Shown here: in pieces, positions 18,277 through 27,781 of the stretch
How the letters are laid out: every line of letters starts with the position of its first letter
Position numbering within the stretch: the stretch's first letter is position 1
Source of the DNA: Marinimicrobium sp050113635
GTDB taxonomy: Bacteria > Pseudomonadota > Gammaproteobacteria > Pseudomonadales > Cellvibrionaceae
Direction of reading: 5' to 3'
DNA length: 64,000 bases
Assembly: GCF_050113635.1 (NCBI RefSeq)
Contig: NZ_JBNJLT010000007.1
Location: 62,001 to 126,000 of the forward strand
Program-made: the position numbers and the translations under genes
Notes under the pieces: generated by a model
Databases searched by the model: none
What the model saw: the letters and a program-made list of their open reading frames with translations, nothing else
Told to the model about the DNA's origin: nothing

Positions 18277-21200
18277 ATGAGGCAGGGAGACTCAAACCAA
18301 CTGAGGCGGTTCAGCTGTTCTCACCTCTTTTCTGACCCCGATCTGGTTGGGGAAGCTCTCGATGCGTCCGGGATTGCGCTGTGGAAATTGAAGGTGCGCA
18401 CGCGACAAGTGACGCTGTCAGAGCCCCTCTACGAGTGGCTGCCTGAGCTGGGCACCATCGCCGAAGAAGCGCAATTACTGGCACTCATGCCACCTGCCGA
18501 TCAATACCTGTTCCAGAAAACCTTTGCGTTTGATCGTACCTCCAGTGAGCCTGCCTCCTGTGAGGTCTGCCTGGCGGGTCTGGCCAGCCAGCCGCGACTG
18601 CGTTTTATCGGGCGTCTCGTGGTGGAAGATGATGCGCAGCAGTTTGTCGGCGCTGTGGTGCAAGCAAAACACTGGCTGGCAAACCCTGGTCCTGAAGCAC
18701 TCCAGAGCCTGCTGTCCCGATTGTTCTCCGAAAGCCCCATTCCCTGTTTTGTCACAGATTCCGATGGTGTGTTGCTGGAGTATAACGAGGCGCTGGAACA
18801 GATGGTGCGCCTCACACCTCGTCGGCTTACTAAGGGCATAGGCCGCTATCACGTATTGAAAGATCCCATTTGGAAAAACCGTCCGGAGGCCGCAAAGAGA
18901 GCCCGGCGTGTTTTTGAACTGGGTGAGATTCATAGTTTCGAATTCCAGTATCCGCTGTCCCACCTGCACCGCAACCGCCTTCAGGGTGAGCAGTTTCTGC
19001 CCATCAAATTGAGCTTTTTACCGCTGCGCGATCGACGCGGAGACGTCACCCGCGTGCTCGCACAATGTCAGGATTGCAGTGGCGAACAGCCAGCGCCTGA
19101 AGCATTGCAGCATCGCGATCAGATGCTTTATAGCCTGATCAATAACACTCAGAACCTGGTGTCGGTCAAATCGGTGGAGGGTCGCTACCTTTTGGTCAAT
19201 GATGGCCTGGCGCGATGGCTGGGTCGGGATGCCGAAGAGGTGTGTGGTTGCACCGATGTGCAACTGTTTCCGAAACCGCTGGCGGAACGCTTTCGCGCCG
19301 GGGAGCTGAAAGTGCTGCGAGAGCAGTGTGTTTCGGAAAGTGAGGAATGCCTGCCAAGCCCGGAAGGGCGAGAGCATACCTTTCTTTGTGTACGCTTCCC
19401 GGTGAAAGCACAGGATGACAGCATCCAAGGTATCGGTCAGATTATGACGGATATCACCCGGCAGAAAACCAGTGAGCGCCATTTTCATGACCAAAGGCAA
19501 GAGCTGCGCCTGTTGCTCAATTCAATGCGGGCGGCTATCTGCTATTTTGACCGCTGGGGCGTCGTCAAGGACTTTAATGCGCTGGCTAAAGAATATCTTG
19601 GCACCGCCCTTGGCCGCGGGTGCAGTTTTTTGGAGATATCACCCGAGTGGGATGACCCGGCAGAGCGACAGCGCGAATTGATGCAGGTGGTGCGCTCCGG
19701 CGAGTCGCAGCTGCACTCGGTGGAGTCTGCTCAATTGCAGGGTGCACGCCACTGGTTTTCAGTCGACAAGATTCCTACCAAGAACAATCTTGGCGAGGTC
19801 AGTGGTGTGCTACTGGTCATGAATGACATTACCGAGAACGTGATTCGGGAGCAGGCGCTGGCACAAAGCGAGGCTCGCTACCGGGCCTTCATCGCCAACA
19901 GTGCTGAAGCCATCTGGCGTTATGACATGGAACCGCCCGTGCCGGTTGAGTTGCCGCCGGAACAGCAACAGGCCGCGATTGTGGAGAGAGCCCGCTTGCG
20001 GGAGGGTAATAGGCGGCTGGCTCAGACGTTTGGAGCTTCATCGCTTGAAGCATTGCTGGGGTCGGGCCTGAGCGATACGGGTTCACACGTTTATCATTTT
20101 GATGTGCATCAGTTCGTCGCCAACGATTATCAGTTGGTGGATTACGAATTAATACGACGAGATCCGCGAGGCCGGGATATTCATTTTCAGATATCCTGCG
20201 TGGGTGAAGTGGAAGACGGCTGCCTGTGCCGCGTGTGGGGTACCAGCAAGGACATCACGGCACGCAAACGTTACGAAGAGCGCCTGGAGTACCAGGCCAC
20301 GCACGATGCGTTGACCCATTTGCCCAATCGCACGCTGCTGTACCGTGAAATGGACGCCTGGCTGCGCAAGCCCGAAGGGCGAACCGCCGCCCTGTTGTTG
20401 ATCGACCTTGATCGGTTCAAGGAAATTAACGACACCTTGGGGCATCAGGTGGGCGATCAACTGCTGCGACAAATTGGCCCCCGTTTGAACAGTGAGATGT
20501 CGGAGTTCTCGGGAGTGGTGGCTCGACTCGGTGGCGATGAGTTTGCCATTTTTCTGCCGACCATTCGCCACCAGCGCCAGGCACTGGTGTTCGGCCACCG
20601 CGTTCTGGATGCGTTGCGTAATGAGTTTATCGTCGGCGGTTATGCGACTGAAATCAGCGCCAGTATTGGCATTGTCATCGCGCCGACTCAGGCTCGCGAT
20701 ATCAGTACGTTAATGCGTTACGCCGACGTCGCCATGTACTGTGCCAAAAGTGATATGACCGGCGTAGCGCTCTACAATGGCGAGAAAGACCCTCACTCGC
20801 CCAAAAGACTGTCGTTGATGAACGAATTGGGGCGAAGTATTCGTGAGCAACAGCTGCGCCTGCACTTTCAGCCAAAAATAGAGCTGACTCACCGACGGTG
20901 TTATGGTCTGGAGGCCTTGCTTCGCTGGGAGCATCCGATAGAGGGCAATATTTCTCCGGCTGAATTTATCCCAATTGCTGAAAATACCAATCTGATTCAT
21001 CCGCTCACGGCTTGGGTCTTGGAGGAGAGTGTGCGGGCCTGCTGCGACTGGCATGAAGCCGGTTATCCGTTAAGCGTCGCGGTTAATCTCTCGGCTCGAA
21101 GCCTGCTGGATGACACGTTGCCCAGAAAAGTGGAAATCCTCTTGAGAGAGTATGGGTTGCCGCACTGGGCGCTGGAGCTGGAAATTACGGAAAGCTCCAT

Positions 21201-21606
21201 TATGACAGATCCGCGTCGGGCGATGACCAACCTTGAACGGTTGCATTCGCTGGGCGTTTGCCTTTCCATTGACGACTTTGGTACGGGCTATTCTTCCCTG
21301 GCTTACCTCAAGCGTTTACCTGTGCAAACGTTGAAAATCGATTTCTCTTTTGTTCGGCAAATGCTGGATGATGAGCAGGATGAGATCATCGTCAACTCCA
21401 CCATTCACCTGGCGCACAACCTGGGGCTGAATGTAGTGGCGGAAGGCGTGGAGTCGGAAGCGCTGCTACAGCGTTTAAAGCAAATGGGGTGCGATTTGGC
21501 GCAGGGTTACCATATCGCCCGCCCCATTCCCGCCGACGCCTTAAACCACTGGTTGGCCGAGTCCCCCTGGGTTGAGCGGGCTCGTGCGGCACCAGTGAGT
21601 CATTAG
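18277..21606 (+). CDS. Multi-PAS diguanylate cyclase/phosphodiesterase (GGDEF-EAL)
   Basis: A 1109-residue cyclic-di-GMP enzyme with no predicted membrane helix, hence a cytoplasmic sensor. The N-terminal 650 residues contain about four PAS-type modules, including blocks such as SLINNTQNLVSVKSVEGRYLLVNDG. The GGDEF motif is intact at 752-756 (RLGGDEFAIF), without an RxxD inhibitory site in the usual position. The EAL domain starts with LEALLRW (EAL 879-881) and keeps the other catalytic residues: NLSARS, ELEITES, DDFGTGYSS, the lysine in LKIDFSF, VVAEGVES and QGYHIARP. Both activities may thus be intact, with the PAS modules deciding the balance. ATG 18277 is chosen over an in-frame TTG at 18232. 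The gene stands alone, convergent with bepA. Confidence 0.93.
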   Translation: MRQGDSNQLRRFSCSHLFSDPDLVGEALDASGIALWKLKVRTRQVTLSEPLYEWLPELGTIAEEAQLLALMPPADQYLFQKTFAFDRTSSEPASCEVCLAGLASQPRLRFIGRLVVEDDAQQFVGAVVQAKHWLANPGPEALQSLLSRLFSESPIPCFVTDSDGVLLEYNEALEQMVRLTPRRLTKGIGRYHVLKDPIWKNRPEAAKRARRVFELGEIHSFEFQYPLSHLHRNRLQGEQFLPIKLSFLPLRDRRGDVTRVLAQCQDCSGEQPAPEALQHRDQMLYSLINNTQNLVSVKSVEGRYLLVNDGLARWLGRDAEEVCGCTDVQLFPKPLAERFRAGELKVLREQCVSESEECLPSPEGREHTFLCVRFPVKAQDDSIQGIGQIMTDITRQKTSERHFHDQRQELRLLLNSMRAAICYFDRWGVVKDFNALAKEYLGTALGRGCSFLEISPEWDDPAERQRELMQVVRSGESQLHSVESAQLQGARHWFSVDKIPTKNNLGEVSGVLLVMNDITENVIREQALAQSEARYRAFIANSAEAIWRYDMEPPVPVELPPEQQQAAIVERARLREGNRRLAQTFGASSLEALLGSGLSDTGSHVYHFDVHQFVANDYQLVDYELIRRDPRGRDIHFQISCVGEVEDGCLCRVWGTSKDITARKRYEERLEYQATHDALTHLPNRTLLYREMDAWLRKPEGRTAALLLIDLDRFKEINDTLGHQVGDQLLRQIGPRLNSEMSEFSGVVARLGGDEFAIFLPTIRHQRQALVFGHRVLDALRNEFIVGGYATEISASIGIVIAPTQARDISTLMRYADVAMYCAKSDMTGVALYNGEKDPHSPKRLSLMNELGRSIREQQLRLHFQPKIELTHRRCYGLEALLRWEHPIEGNISPAEFIPIAENTNLIHPLTAWVLEESVRACCDWHEAGYPLSVAVNLSARSLLDDTLPRKVEILLREYGLPHWALELEITESSIMTDPRRAMTNLERLHSLGVCLSIDDFGTGYSSLAYLKRLPVQTLKIDFSFVRQMLDDEQDEIIVNSTIHLAHNLGLNVVAEGVESEALLQRLKQMGCDLAQGYHIARPIPADALNHWLAESPWVERARAAPVSH

Positions 21607-21614
21607 TGCTGCTT

Positions 21615-23198
21615 TTAGCGTGATGACAGCCCCAGCCGCGCTGCTGTGCGTTGCATTTCCTCAACTTGCTTGATCCGTTCCCGGATCAGAATGCGCGCGT
21701 GAGTACTGTCATCGTCAGTCCGTTTGAGAGCGTTTTGTAGCTGTTGAAGTGCCTGGCGATAAGCGCCCACCTGAATAAAATATTCGGCTCGAGCTTCATG
21801 GACCTGCTGAATATCCCCCGCGAGACCGCTGACCTCTGCCAGCCAATACCATACCTCTGGATCACTCTGGCGCTGGCGGGAAAAACGGCTTAGCAAGCGC
21901 GTACTTTGTTCAAAACGATTGGCTTTCATCAAGGCCAGCGCATAACGCATGGTAATGGCGTAATTGTCGGGCTCGTCTTCGTATAAGCGATTCAGCCGCG
22001 AGAGTGCCGCTTCATGGTGACCGCGCTCGGTGTCCAGCTCCGCCGCCAGCAACTGATAGGTGACGCGCTCGGGTTCTGCATCCAGCAGCGGCTCCAGAGT
22101 GGTCTCGGCCTCATCGAACTGACCGGAACGTACCTGTGCCAATGCCAACCCGTAGCGATTGGCGCTTTCACTGGCACTTTTCGGGGTGCTTTCCGTGGCG
22201 CGACCTTCCGACGCTGCCAGCTGATCTCGAAATCGTTGTACAGCCACTTGGGGTGAGCGTTCGTGGTCCACTTTGATGCGTGCGCGCATCAAGTGGTACT
22301 CGAGGTTACCGGCATGCGCCGGTGACGGGAGGTTCATGGCCCGGTTGCGGGTATCGGCGATTCGACGCTCGGTAACAGGGTGGGTGAGCAGGAATTCTGG
22401 TGGGCGTTCCGTGTAGCGCGTGGCGCGCAACATGATCTCGAAAATGTCGCCGGCGGCGTTGGGGTCCATACCGGCTCGGGCCAGTGTCTGCATGCCCAGC
22501 CGGTCCGCCTCTTGCTCAAACTGCCGACTGAAGCGCAATTGGGCGTCCAGAGCTGCCGCCTGCGTACTCATAATGGCTGCCATTCCCGCATCGGAGCCGG
22601 AAGTGGCGGCCAAAATCAGACTGCCCAGTAGCGCCGCGTAATAGGGGACGCTCATCTGTTGCTGCTGTTGTTGACGTCGGGCATAGTGACGCTGGCTAAG
22701 GTGGGCCAGTTCGTGGGCCAACACCGAGGCGAGCTGGTCCTCGTTCTCGGCGTAGTTGAGCAGGCCGGTGTTCACGCCGATAATGCCGCCGGGCGCGGCA
22801 AACGCATTGATAGTCGGGTTTTCGATCACCACCATTTGCAGTGCGGCAGGGTCGGCCAGGTCGCTGTGGGGAGCCAGCTGGCCCATCAGATTTTCCAGAT
22901 ACTGAACCACCTGATAATCGGAGGACGTAGGCATCTGGCTGCGGTAGAATCGCAGGGCTTCACGACCTAGTTGTTGTTCCTGATACGGAGAGCTGATAGC
23001 TGAGCTGGTGTCGCCCAGTACAGGTAATTGCAGCTCCCGGTTGCTGCTGTTGGCTGCGACACCACTGGTGGCCAGTAGCCACAGGCTGAAAACGCCCAGA
23101 CGTAAAGCGCCCAGTTTCAAGGCGCCCGACCTCAAAATGCCCGGCTTCAAAACGAGAGTAACCGCATGTTTCACGTTAGTATGCACTCCGGTGTTCAT
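21615..23198 (-). CDS. bepA: BepA/YfgC-like periplasmic M48 metalloprotease with TPR domain
   Basis: Periplasmic protease-chaperone that checks LptD and BAM-dependent assembly in E. coli. It has 527 residues from ATG 23198; the frame continues upstream but gives an implausible N-terminus. A signal peptide (with odd pentapeptide repeats, see repeat entry) ends near ATSGVAA. The zinc motif HELAH is at 162-166 and the third ligand glutamate lies in FEQEADRLGM. The C-terminal 250 residues are TPR repeats with EPLLDAEPERVTYQLLAAEL-type helices. It fits with the bamA/skp block as an envelope quality-control gene, though far from it. It is convergent with the GGDEF-EAL gene, eight bases apart. Confidence 0.92.
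   Translation of the reverse strand: MNTGVHTNVKHAVTLVLKPGILRSGALKLGALRLGVFSLWLLATSGVAANSSNRELQLPVLGDTSSAISSPYQEQQLGREALRFYRSQMPTSSDYQVVQYLENLMGQLAPHSDLADPAALQMVVIENPTINAFAAPGGIIGVNTGLLNYAENEDQLASVLAHELAHLSQRHYARRQQQQQQMSVPYYAALLGSLILAATSGSDAGMAAIMSTQAAALDAQLRFSRQFEQEADRLGMQTLARAGMDPNAAGDIFEIMLRATRYTERPPEFLLTHPVTERRIADTRNRAMNLPSPAHAGNLEYHLMRARIKVDHERSPQVAVQRFRDQLAASEGRATESTPKSASESANRYGLALAQVRSGQFDEAETTLEPLLDAEPERVTYQLLAAELDTERGHHEAALSRLNRLYEDEPDNYAITMRYALALMKANRFEQSTRLLSRFSRQRQSDPEVWYWLAEVSGLAGDIQQVHEARAEYFIQVGAYRQALQQLQNALKRTDDDSTHARILIRERIKQVEEMQRTAARLGLSSR
23086..23160 (-). repeat. 15-bp degenerate tandem repeat inside the bepA signal peptide
   Basis: Five imperfect 15-base units follow each other (23086, 23101, 23116, 23131, 23146), with the plus-strand pattern of C/T-T-C-A-A-A-A-C-G-C-C-C plus three variable bases. 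Being a multiple of three they encode successive pentapeptides of the form xGxL(K/R): PGILR, SGALK, LGALR, LGVFS. They extend the positively charged n-region and the start of the hydrophobic core. Confidence 0.75.
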
Positions 23199-23335
23199 GT
23201 CGTCGCAAGCGATAGTGTAGCGTCCAGAATGGTCTCGGCGCCAGCTGGCGAATCGATTATCCCGGCCAGGAAGCCGATTCACTGTGTCAGACCGTTTGCG
23301 GGGGCGACGGTTCAGCCAGGCCGTCAGGCAGTGCG

Positions 23336-23587
23336 ATGAAAAGGCTGTCAGATTTGGAGCGCTTTGTCGTTCGTGAAGTGGACGCCCGGGAGTTGCGTTG
23401 CCCCATGCCGCTGTTAAAAGCCAAGCAGGCGCTGCGAGAGTCGGCCCCGGGAGAAGCCGTGCGAATACTGGCCACCGACCGCGGCTCTGTGCGCGATTTC
23501 CAAAGCTACGCCGAACTCGCCGGGCTGGCGTTGGCCCGCAACGAGGATTCGGGCGGTGTTTATGAGTATATTTTGCTAAAATCCTGA
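23336..23587 (+). CDS. TusA/SirA-like sulfurtransferase
   Basis: An 83-residue protein of the TusA fold. The single conserved cysteine is C22 in ELRCPMPLLKAKQAL, the CPxP signature that carries sulfur as a persulfide. The C-terminal half (LATDRGSVRDFQSYAELAG) matches the family. It lies 37 bases before the permease gene, with which it may be transcribed. Several TusA-like paralogues occur in gammaproteobacteria, so I do not assign tusA itself. Confidence 0.88.
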   Translation: MKRLSDLERFVVREVDARELRCPMPLLKAKQALRESAPGEAVRILATDRGSVRDFQSYAELAGLALARNEDSGGVYEYILLKS

Positions 23588-23624
23588 CCGAAGTGTCGCT
23601 TTCAAGCCGATTAAACGGACATTT

Positions 23625-24731
23625 ATGCTGAAAATTATTCGTCGCTGGTCCGATCGCTACCTCTCCGATGAAGAGGCCGTACTGCTATTGGTGTTACTGG
23701 CTGCCGGCCTGGTGGTGATCCTGACGCTGGGCTCTGTCCTGGCGCCTATGATCGCCAGTGTCATCATCGCCTTTTTGATGCAGGGCATGGTGACTCGCCT
23801 CAAGCACTGGGGAATGCCCCACTGGTTCGCCGTGGGCGTCACCTTCTCGGTGCTTCTGGCGGGTATGCTGGCCATTTTACTGGGATTGCTGCCGGTTATC
23901 TGGCAGCAATCCACGCGGTTTTTTACCGAGCTGCCCCGCATGTTACGGGAGTGGCAGGAATTAATGTTGCTGCTGCCCGAACGCTACCCCAGCCTGATCA
24001 GCGAAACCCAGGTGGAGCAGATGATGTCGATTACCAGCACGGAGCTGAGTTATGTCGGGCAGTACATCGTCAGCTTTTCGGTGTCCAACCTGCCGATATT
24101 GGCCACGGTGCTGGTTTATTTCGTTCTGGTTCCGATTCTGGTGTTCTTCTTTTTGCTGGACAGTAAGGCCATTTTGAGCTGGTTTGGCGGGTTTCTTCCG
24201 GAAAAACGGACCCTGATGACCAAAATCTGGCAGGAAATGAACCAGCAAATTGCCAACTACGTGCGTGGCAAGGTGATTGAAATCGTGATCGTGGGGAGTT
24301 CTGCCTACGTAGTCTTTGTCCTGTTCGGCCTCAACTACAGTGCCTTGCTGGCGATAGCCGTCGGTTTATCGGTGCTGGTGCCCTACATAGGGGCGGCAGT
24401 GGCGACTATTCCCGTGGCGTTGGTGGGGCTGTTTCAGTGGGGTTGGGGGCCAGAATTCGTGTACCTGCTGCTGGCCTACGGTGTACTCCAGGCGCTGGAT
24501 GGCAACGTGCTGGTGCCGTTGTTGTTTTCTGAAGCCGTGAACCTGCATCCGGTGGCGATTATTCTGGCGGTATTGGTTTTTGGTGGACTTTGGGGCTTTT
24601 GGGGCGTATTTTTCGCCATTCCTCTGGCGACGCTGGTGAAGGCGATTCTTTACGCTTGGCCAATCGGTGTTCAGGAAGCACACGGACACCATGAGTCGTC
24701 ACCCCAAGGTAACGAGCAAAGCGAGGCATAA
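23625..24731 (+). CDS. perM: AI-2E family transporter (PerM-like permease)
   Basis: A 368-residue inner-membrane protein with about seven to eight membrane helices. The first pair is LLLVLLAAGLVVILTLG and MIASVIIAFLMQG; a periplasmic segment around residues 95-140 follows, then a C-terminal bundle with GLSVLVPYIGAAVATIP and the terminal ALDGNVLVPLLFSEAVNLHP motif that is the family signature. Substrate is unknown; the AI-2 exporter name comes from a subset of members. The stop overlaps the next start (TAATG). Confidence 0.87.
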   Translation: MLKIIRRWSDRYLSDEEAVLLLVLLAAGLVVILTLGSVLAPMIASVIIAFLMQGMVTRLKHWGMPHWFAVGVTFSVLLAGMLAILLGLLPVIWQQSTRFFTELPRMLREWQELMLLLPERYPSLISETQVEQMMSITSTELSYVGQYIVSFSVSNLPILATVLVYFVLVPILVFFFLLDSKAILSWFGGFLPEKRTLMTKIWQEMNQQIANYVRGKVIEIVIVGSSAYVVFVLFGLNYSALLAIAVGLSVLVPYIGAAVATIPVALVGLFQWGWGPEFVYLLLAYGVLQALDGNVLVPLLFSEAVNLHPVAIILAVLVFGGLWGFWGVFFAIPLATLVKAILYAWPIGVQEAHGHHESSPQGNEQSEA

Positions 24732-27589
24732 TGCGGTTAGATGTAAGGCATATGCGCTGGTGGCTGGTGCTCGGCTGTCTATTGATGGCCAGTGGCGCGT
24801 GGGCACTGGCTCCCGAGAAAGGGGAAATCGACCACCGGGATTACCGGTATTTGACGCTGGAAAACGGTCTGGAGGTGCTGCTGATCTCTGATCCGCAGGC
24901 CGAGAAGGCCGCCGCGTCCCTCGATGTGAATATTGGCAGTCACCAAAATCCGCTGGATCGTCCGGGGCTGGCTCATTTCCTGGAACATATGCTGTTTTTG
25001 GGCACTGAAAAGTACCCCGAAGCGGGCGAATACCCGGCCTTTATCAGTCAGCACGGCGGGCAGCACAATGCCTTCACTGCGCCGGAAAATACCAATTATT
25101 TTTTTGATATTGACCCCGATTATCTGGAGCCGGCGCTGGACCGGTTCTCCCAGTTTTTTATCGCACCGCTGTTCAATCCTGAATACGTCGAGCGCGAGCG
25201 TTTCGCGGTTGAATCCGAGTTCAAGGCACGGTTGCAGGACGATGCGCGCCGTGTACAGGATGTCTATCAGGTGCTGATGAACCCGGCTCACCCGGCCGGG
25301 CGGTTCGCGGTGGGCAACCTGGCCACATTGACGGACAGTGAAGAGCAGCCCTTGCGGGAGGACCTGCTGGCCTTCTATAACCGCTATTATTCGGCCCACC
25401 TGATGGCGCTGGCGGTGGTAGGACGAGAGTCGCTGGATGAATTGCAGAAGATGGTGACCGAGCGCTTTAAAGCGGTGCCCAAAAGGGAGGTCTCTCTGCC
25501 TAAAAGCTACGCGCCTCTGTTTGGCAAAGGGCGGCTGCCGATGCGGGTGAATATCAAGCCCGAGAAAGAGCTGCGCCGCCTGTCTCTGCTGTTCCCCCTG
25601 CCGAGAGACCCGGAGGACTACAGCCGCAAGCCCCTTTCCTACATCGGTCATTTGTTGGGCCATGAGGGGGAGGGGAGCCTCCTGTCTTTGCTTAAAGAGC
25701 TGGGGTGGGCCGAGGGGCTCAGCGCGGGCGCGCGCCACCGTGACCGTCACGGGGAAATTTTTCAGGCCTCCATTGATCTGACAGAGCTCGGTGTTCGCGC
25801 GGCCGACCAGATTGTGGCGTTGGTGTTCTATATGCTCCGGAATATCGAAACCCGTGGGCTGGATGAATGGCGTTATAATGAATTGCAGCAGATGGGCAGC
25901 ATTGATTTTCGCTTTCAGGAGGTGCGTTCGCCCATTGATACCGTCCGTGGCCTGTCCCACCGGATGCACCTCTACGCCCCGCAGGACGTGCTGCGCGGTG
26001 ACTTCCTGTATAAGGGCTATGAAGCGCGGCGCATCAAGCGTTACCTCGGTTATCTGAGCTCCGATAACGTGCTGGTCAGCCTGGTGGCGCCCAATGTCGA
26101 GGGCGACCAGCTTTCTCCGTATTATAACGCTCCCTATAAAGTGGTTGAGCAGCCCGCCGCCGTGCCCGATATCAAGCCGCGCATCCAGAGACGACTCGTG
26201 CTCCCCAAGCCCAACGATTTCATCCCCACTCGCCTCGCGGTGAAAGAAGCCCCGCTGTTGCCGGGACCAGGGAGTCGTCGGGATCATGGCGGCGAGCGAC
26301 CGGAAGCCGTTATCAACAAAGAGCGTATTCACGTCTGGTTCCAGTGGGATCGCCAGTTTAACGTGCCCAAAACCAGTATGCGCCTGCGGCTCAAACTGCC
26401 TGCGGTAGCGGCCAGTGCGGCGGGAGCGGCGCGGGCGGAGCTGTTGTCGGCGCTGGTGCGGGATCAGCTCAATGAGTTTGCCTATCCGGCTCAGATCGCT
26501 GGCCTGGACTTCTCGTTGCAGCCCAATACCCGTGGTCTGGATATTGAAATTTTCGGGTACAGCAGTCGCCAGAATCTACTGTTAACCCGCATCGTGGAAG
26601 TCCTGCGCAAAGGCCGGTTCGAGCAGGACCGGTTCGATGATCTCAAGCGCACGCTGGAACGTCAGTGGCGCAACGAAGAGTTGGATACGCCATACGGCGT
26701 CATTGCCCGTAATATTCCGCGTCTGCACTTTTCCCCCTACTGGCTGGGCCGGGATAAGTTGTCGGCCCTGGAAGGGACCGATCTCAAGGCGCTGCACGAA
26801 TTTGCCGACGGTCTGCTGAAGGATGCGCAGCTGGATGTGCTGCTTTACGGCAATCTCTATCGACAGGAAGCGGTGCGCTTGTCGGCTTACCTTGAACATC
26901 AGCTCCTGGGTGACATTACCCGTCAGAAAATGCCTCCGGCACAGGTGTATCGCCTGAAACACGAGGACGGCAAACCCTGGGTTTACGAACGCCCGCTCGA
27001 CCATCAGGACAGCGTGACCATGCTCTATGTTCAGGGCCTGACGGGCCAGCTGGAGGATGTGGCGCACATGCAGGTGGTGCGTCGTCTGCTGAGCCCAGCT
27101 TTCTTTCACGAGTTGCGCACTCGTAAGCAGTTGGGGTATATAGCCACTCTGTTTGCGCTGCCGCTGAAGGATCAAGAGGGGACGGCCCTGGTGGTACAAT
27201 CCCCATCGGCGGACAGCGACCGCTTGTGGCGTGAGATGTCAGCGTTCCTGGATGAGGGCGATCAACACCTTAAGGATGGACTGGCCTCCCAGAAAGAGGC
27301 GTTAATCAGGGAATTGAGAGAGCCCGCCAAGACGCTGTATCAGCAGTCAGCCCGTTACTGGGAGAGCCTGGTAATGGATGATCTGAGTTTTGATCGGCGC
27401 GAACGGCTGGCTCAAGCTGTGGAGCAAGTCACGGAAGCGTCGGTGCTCGCCTATTATCAAAAGGTATTCGGCGACACCTCTCGCAGGCTATGGCTGGTCA
27501 CTGATCGGGGCGAAGACGCCCCGGAGGCGCGACGTGCGGAGGATATTTCCTCCTACCACAAAGCGTTGGAGCTCCTGGTTTACCCTTGA
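24731..27589 (+). CDS. Pitrilysin/insulinase-family M16 peptidase
   Basis: A 952-residue zinc peptidase of the pitrilysin (protease III) type. A signal sequence ends near SGAWA (about residue 23), so it should be periplasmic. The inverted zinc motif HxxEH is H82-FLE-H86 in GLAHFLEHMLFLG, with the further glutamate in VESEFKARLQDDARR. Four M16 modules are expected; the middle and C-terminal ones are catalytically inactive in the family. It is coupled with the permease gene upstream. E. coli Ptr has the same length and fold, but I leave the symbol open. Confidence 0.92.
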   Translation: MRLDVRHMRWWLVLGCLLMASGAWALAPEKGEIDHRDYRYLTLENGLEVLLISDPQAEKAAASLDVNIGSHQNPLDRPGLAHFLEHMLFLGTEKYPEAGEYPAFISQHGGQHNAFTAPENTNYFFDIDPDYLEPALDRFSQFFIAPLFNPEYVERERFAVESEFKARLQDDARRVQDVYQVLMNPAHPAGRFAVGNLATLTDSEEQPLREDLLAFYNRYYSAHLMALAVVGRESLDELQKMVTERFKAVPKREVSLPKSYAPLFGKGRLPMRVNIKPEKELRRLSLLFPLPRDPEDYSRKPLSYIGHLLGHEGEGSLLSLLKELGWAEGLSAGARHRDRHGEIFQASIDLTELGVRAADQIVALVFYMLRNIETRGLDEWRYNELQQMGSIDFRFQEVRSPIDTVRGLSHRMHLYAPQDVLRGDFLYKGYEARRIKRYLGYLSSDNVLVSLVAPNVEGDQLSPYYNAPYKVVEQPAAVPDIKPRIQRRLVLPKPNDFIPTRLAVKEAPLLPGPGSRRDHGGERPEAVINKERIHVWFQWDRQFNVPKTSMRLRLKLPAVAASAAGAARAELLSALVRDQLNEFAYPAQIAGLDFSLQPNTRGLDIEIFGYSSRQNLLLTRIVEVLRKGRFEQDRFDDLKRTLERQWRNEELDTPYGVIARNIPRLHFSPYWLGRDKLSALEGTDLKALHEFADGLLKDAQLDVLLYGNLYRQEAVRLSAYLEHQLLGDITRQKMPPAQVYRLKHEDGKPWVYERPLDHQDSVTMLYVQGLTGQLEDVAHMQVVRRLLSPAFFHELRTRKQLGYIATLFALPLKDQEGTALVVQSPSADSDRLWREMSAFLDEGDQHLKDGLASQKEALIRELREPAKTLYQQSARYWESLVMDDLSFDRRERLAQAVEQVTEASVLAYYQKVFGDTSRRLWLVTDRGEDAPEARRAEDISSYHKALELLVYP

Positions 27590-27781
27590 GCCCGGGCTGG
27601 CAAAAAAGGCGTGAATATGTAAGAATTCGCTGATTTTTCGGCTCTACCGATACTGGCCATAACCCTATATAACATCCCACACAAGGGCTCTATGGCGGTG
27701 CAGAGACACCTGTTTTCAATTTCCTATTGATTGAATGCAACGATTAGATGTGCCAATGCGTGCACGGCTGAGGAGAATTTA

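Noticed and set aside
24779..26332. 517-codon minus-strand frame inside the M16 peptidase gene
   Set aside because: Shadow of the real gene; composition unnatural (high Gln, His, Arg), no homology visible.
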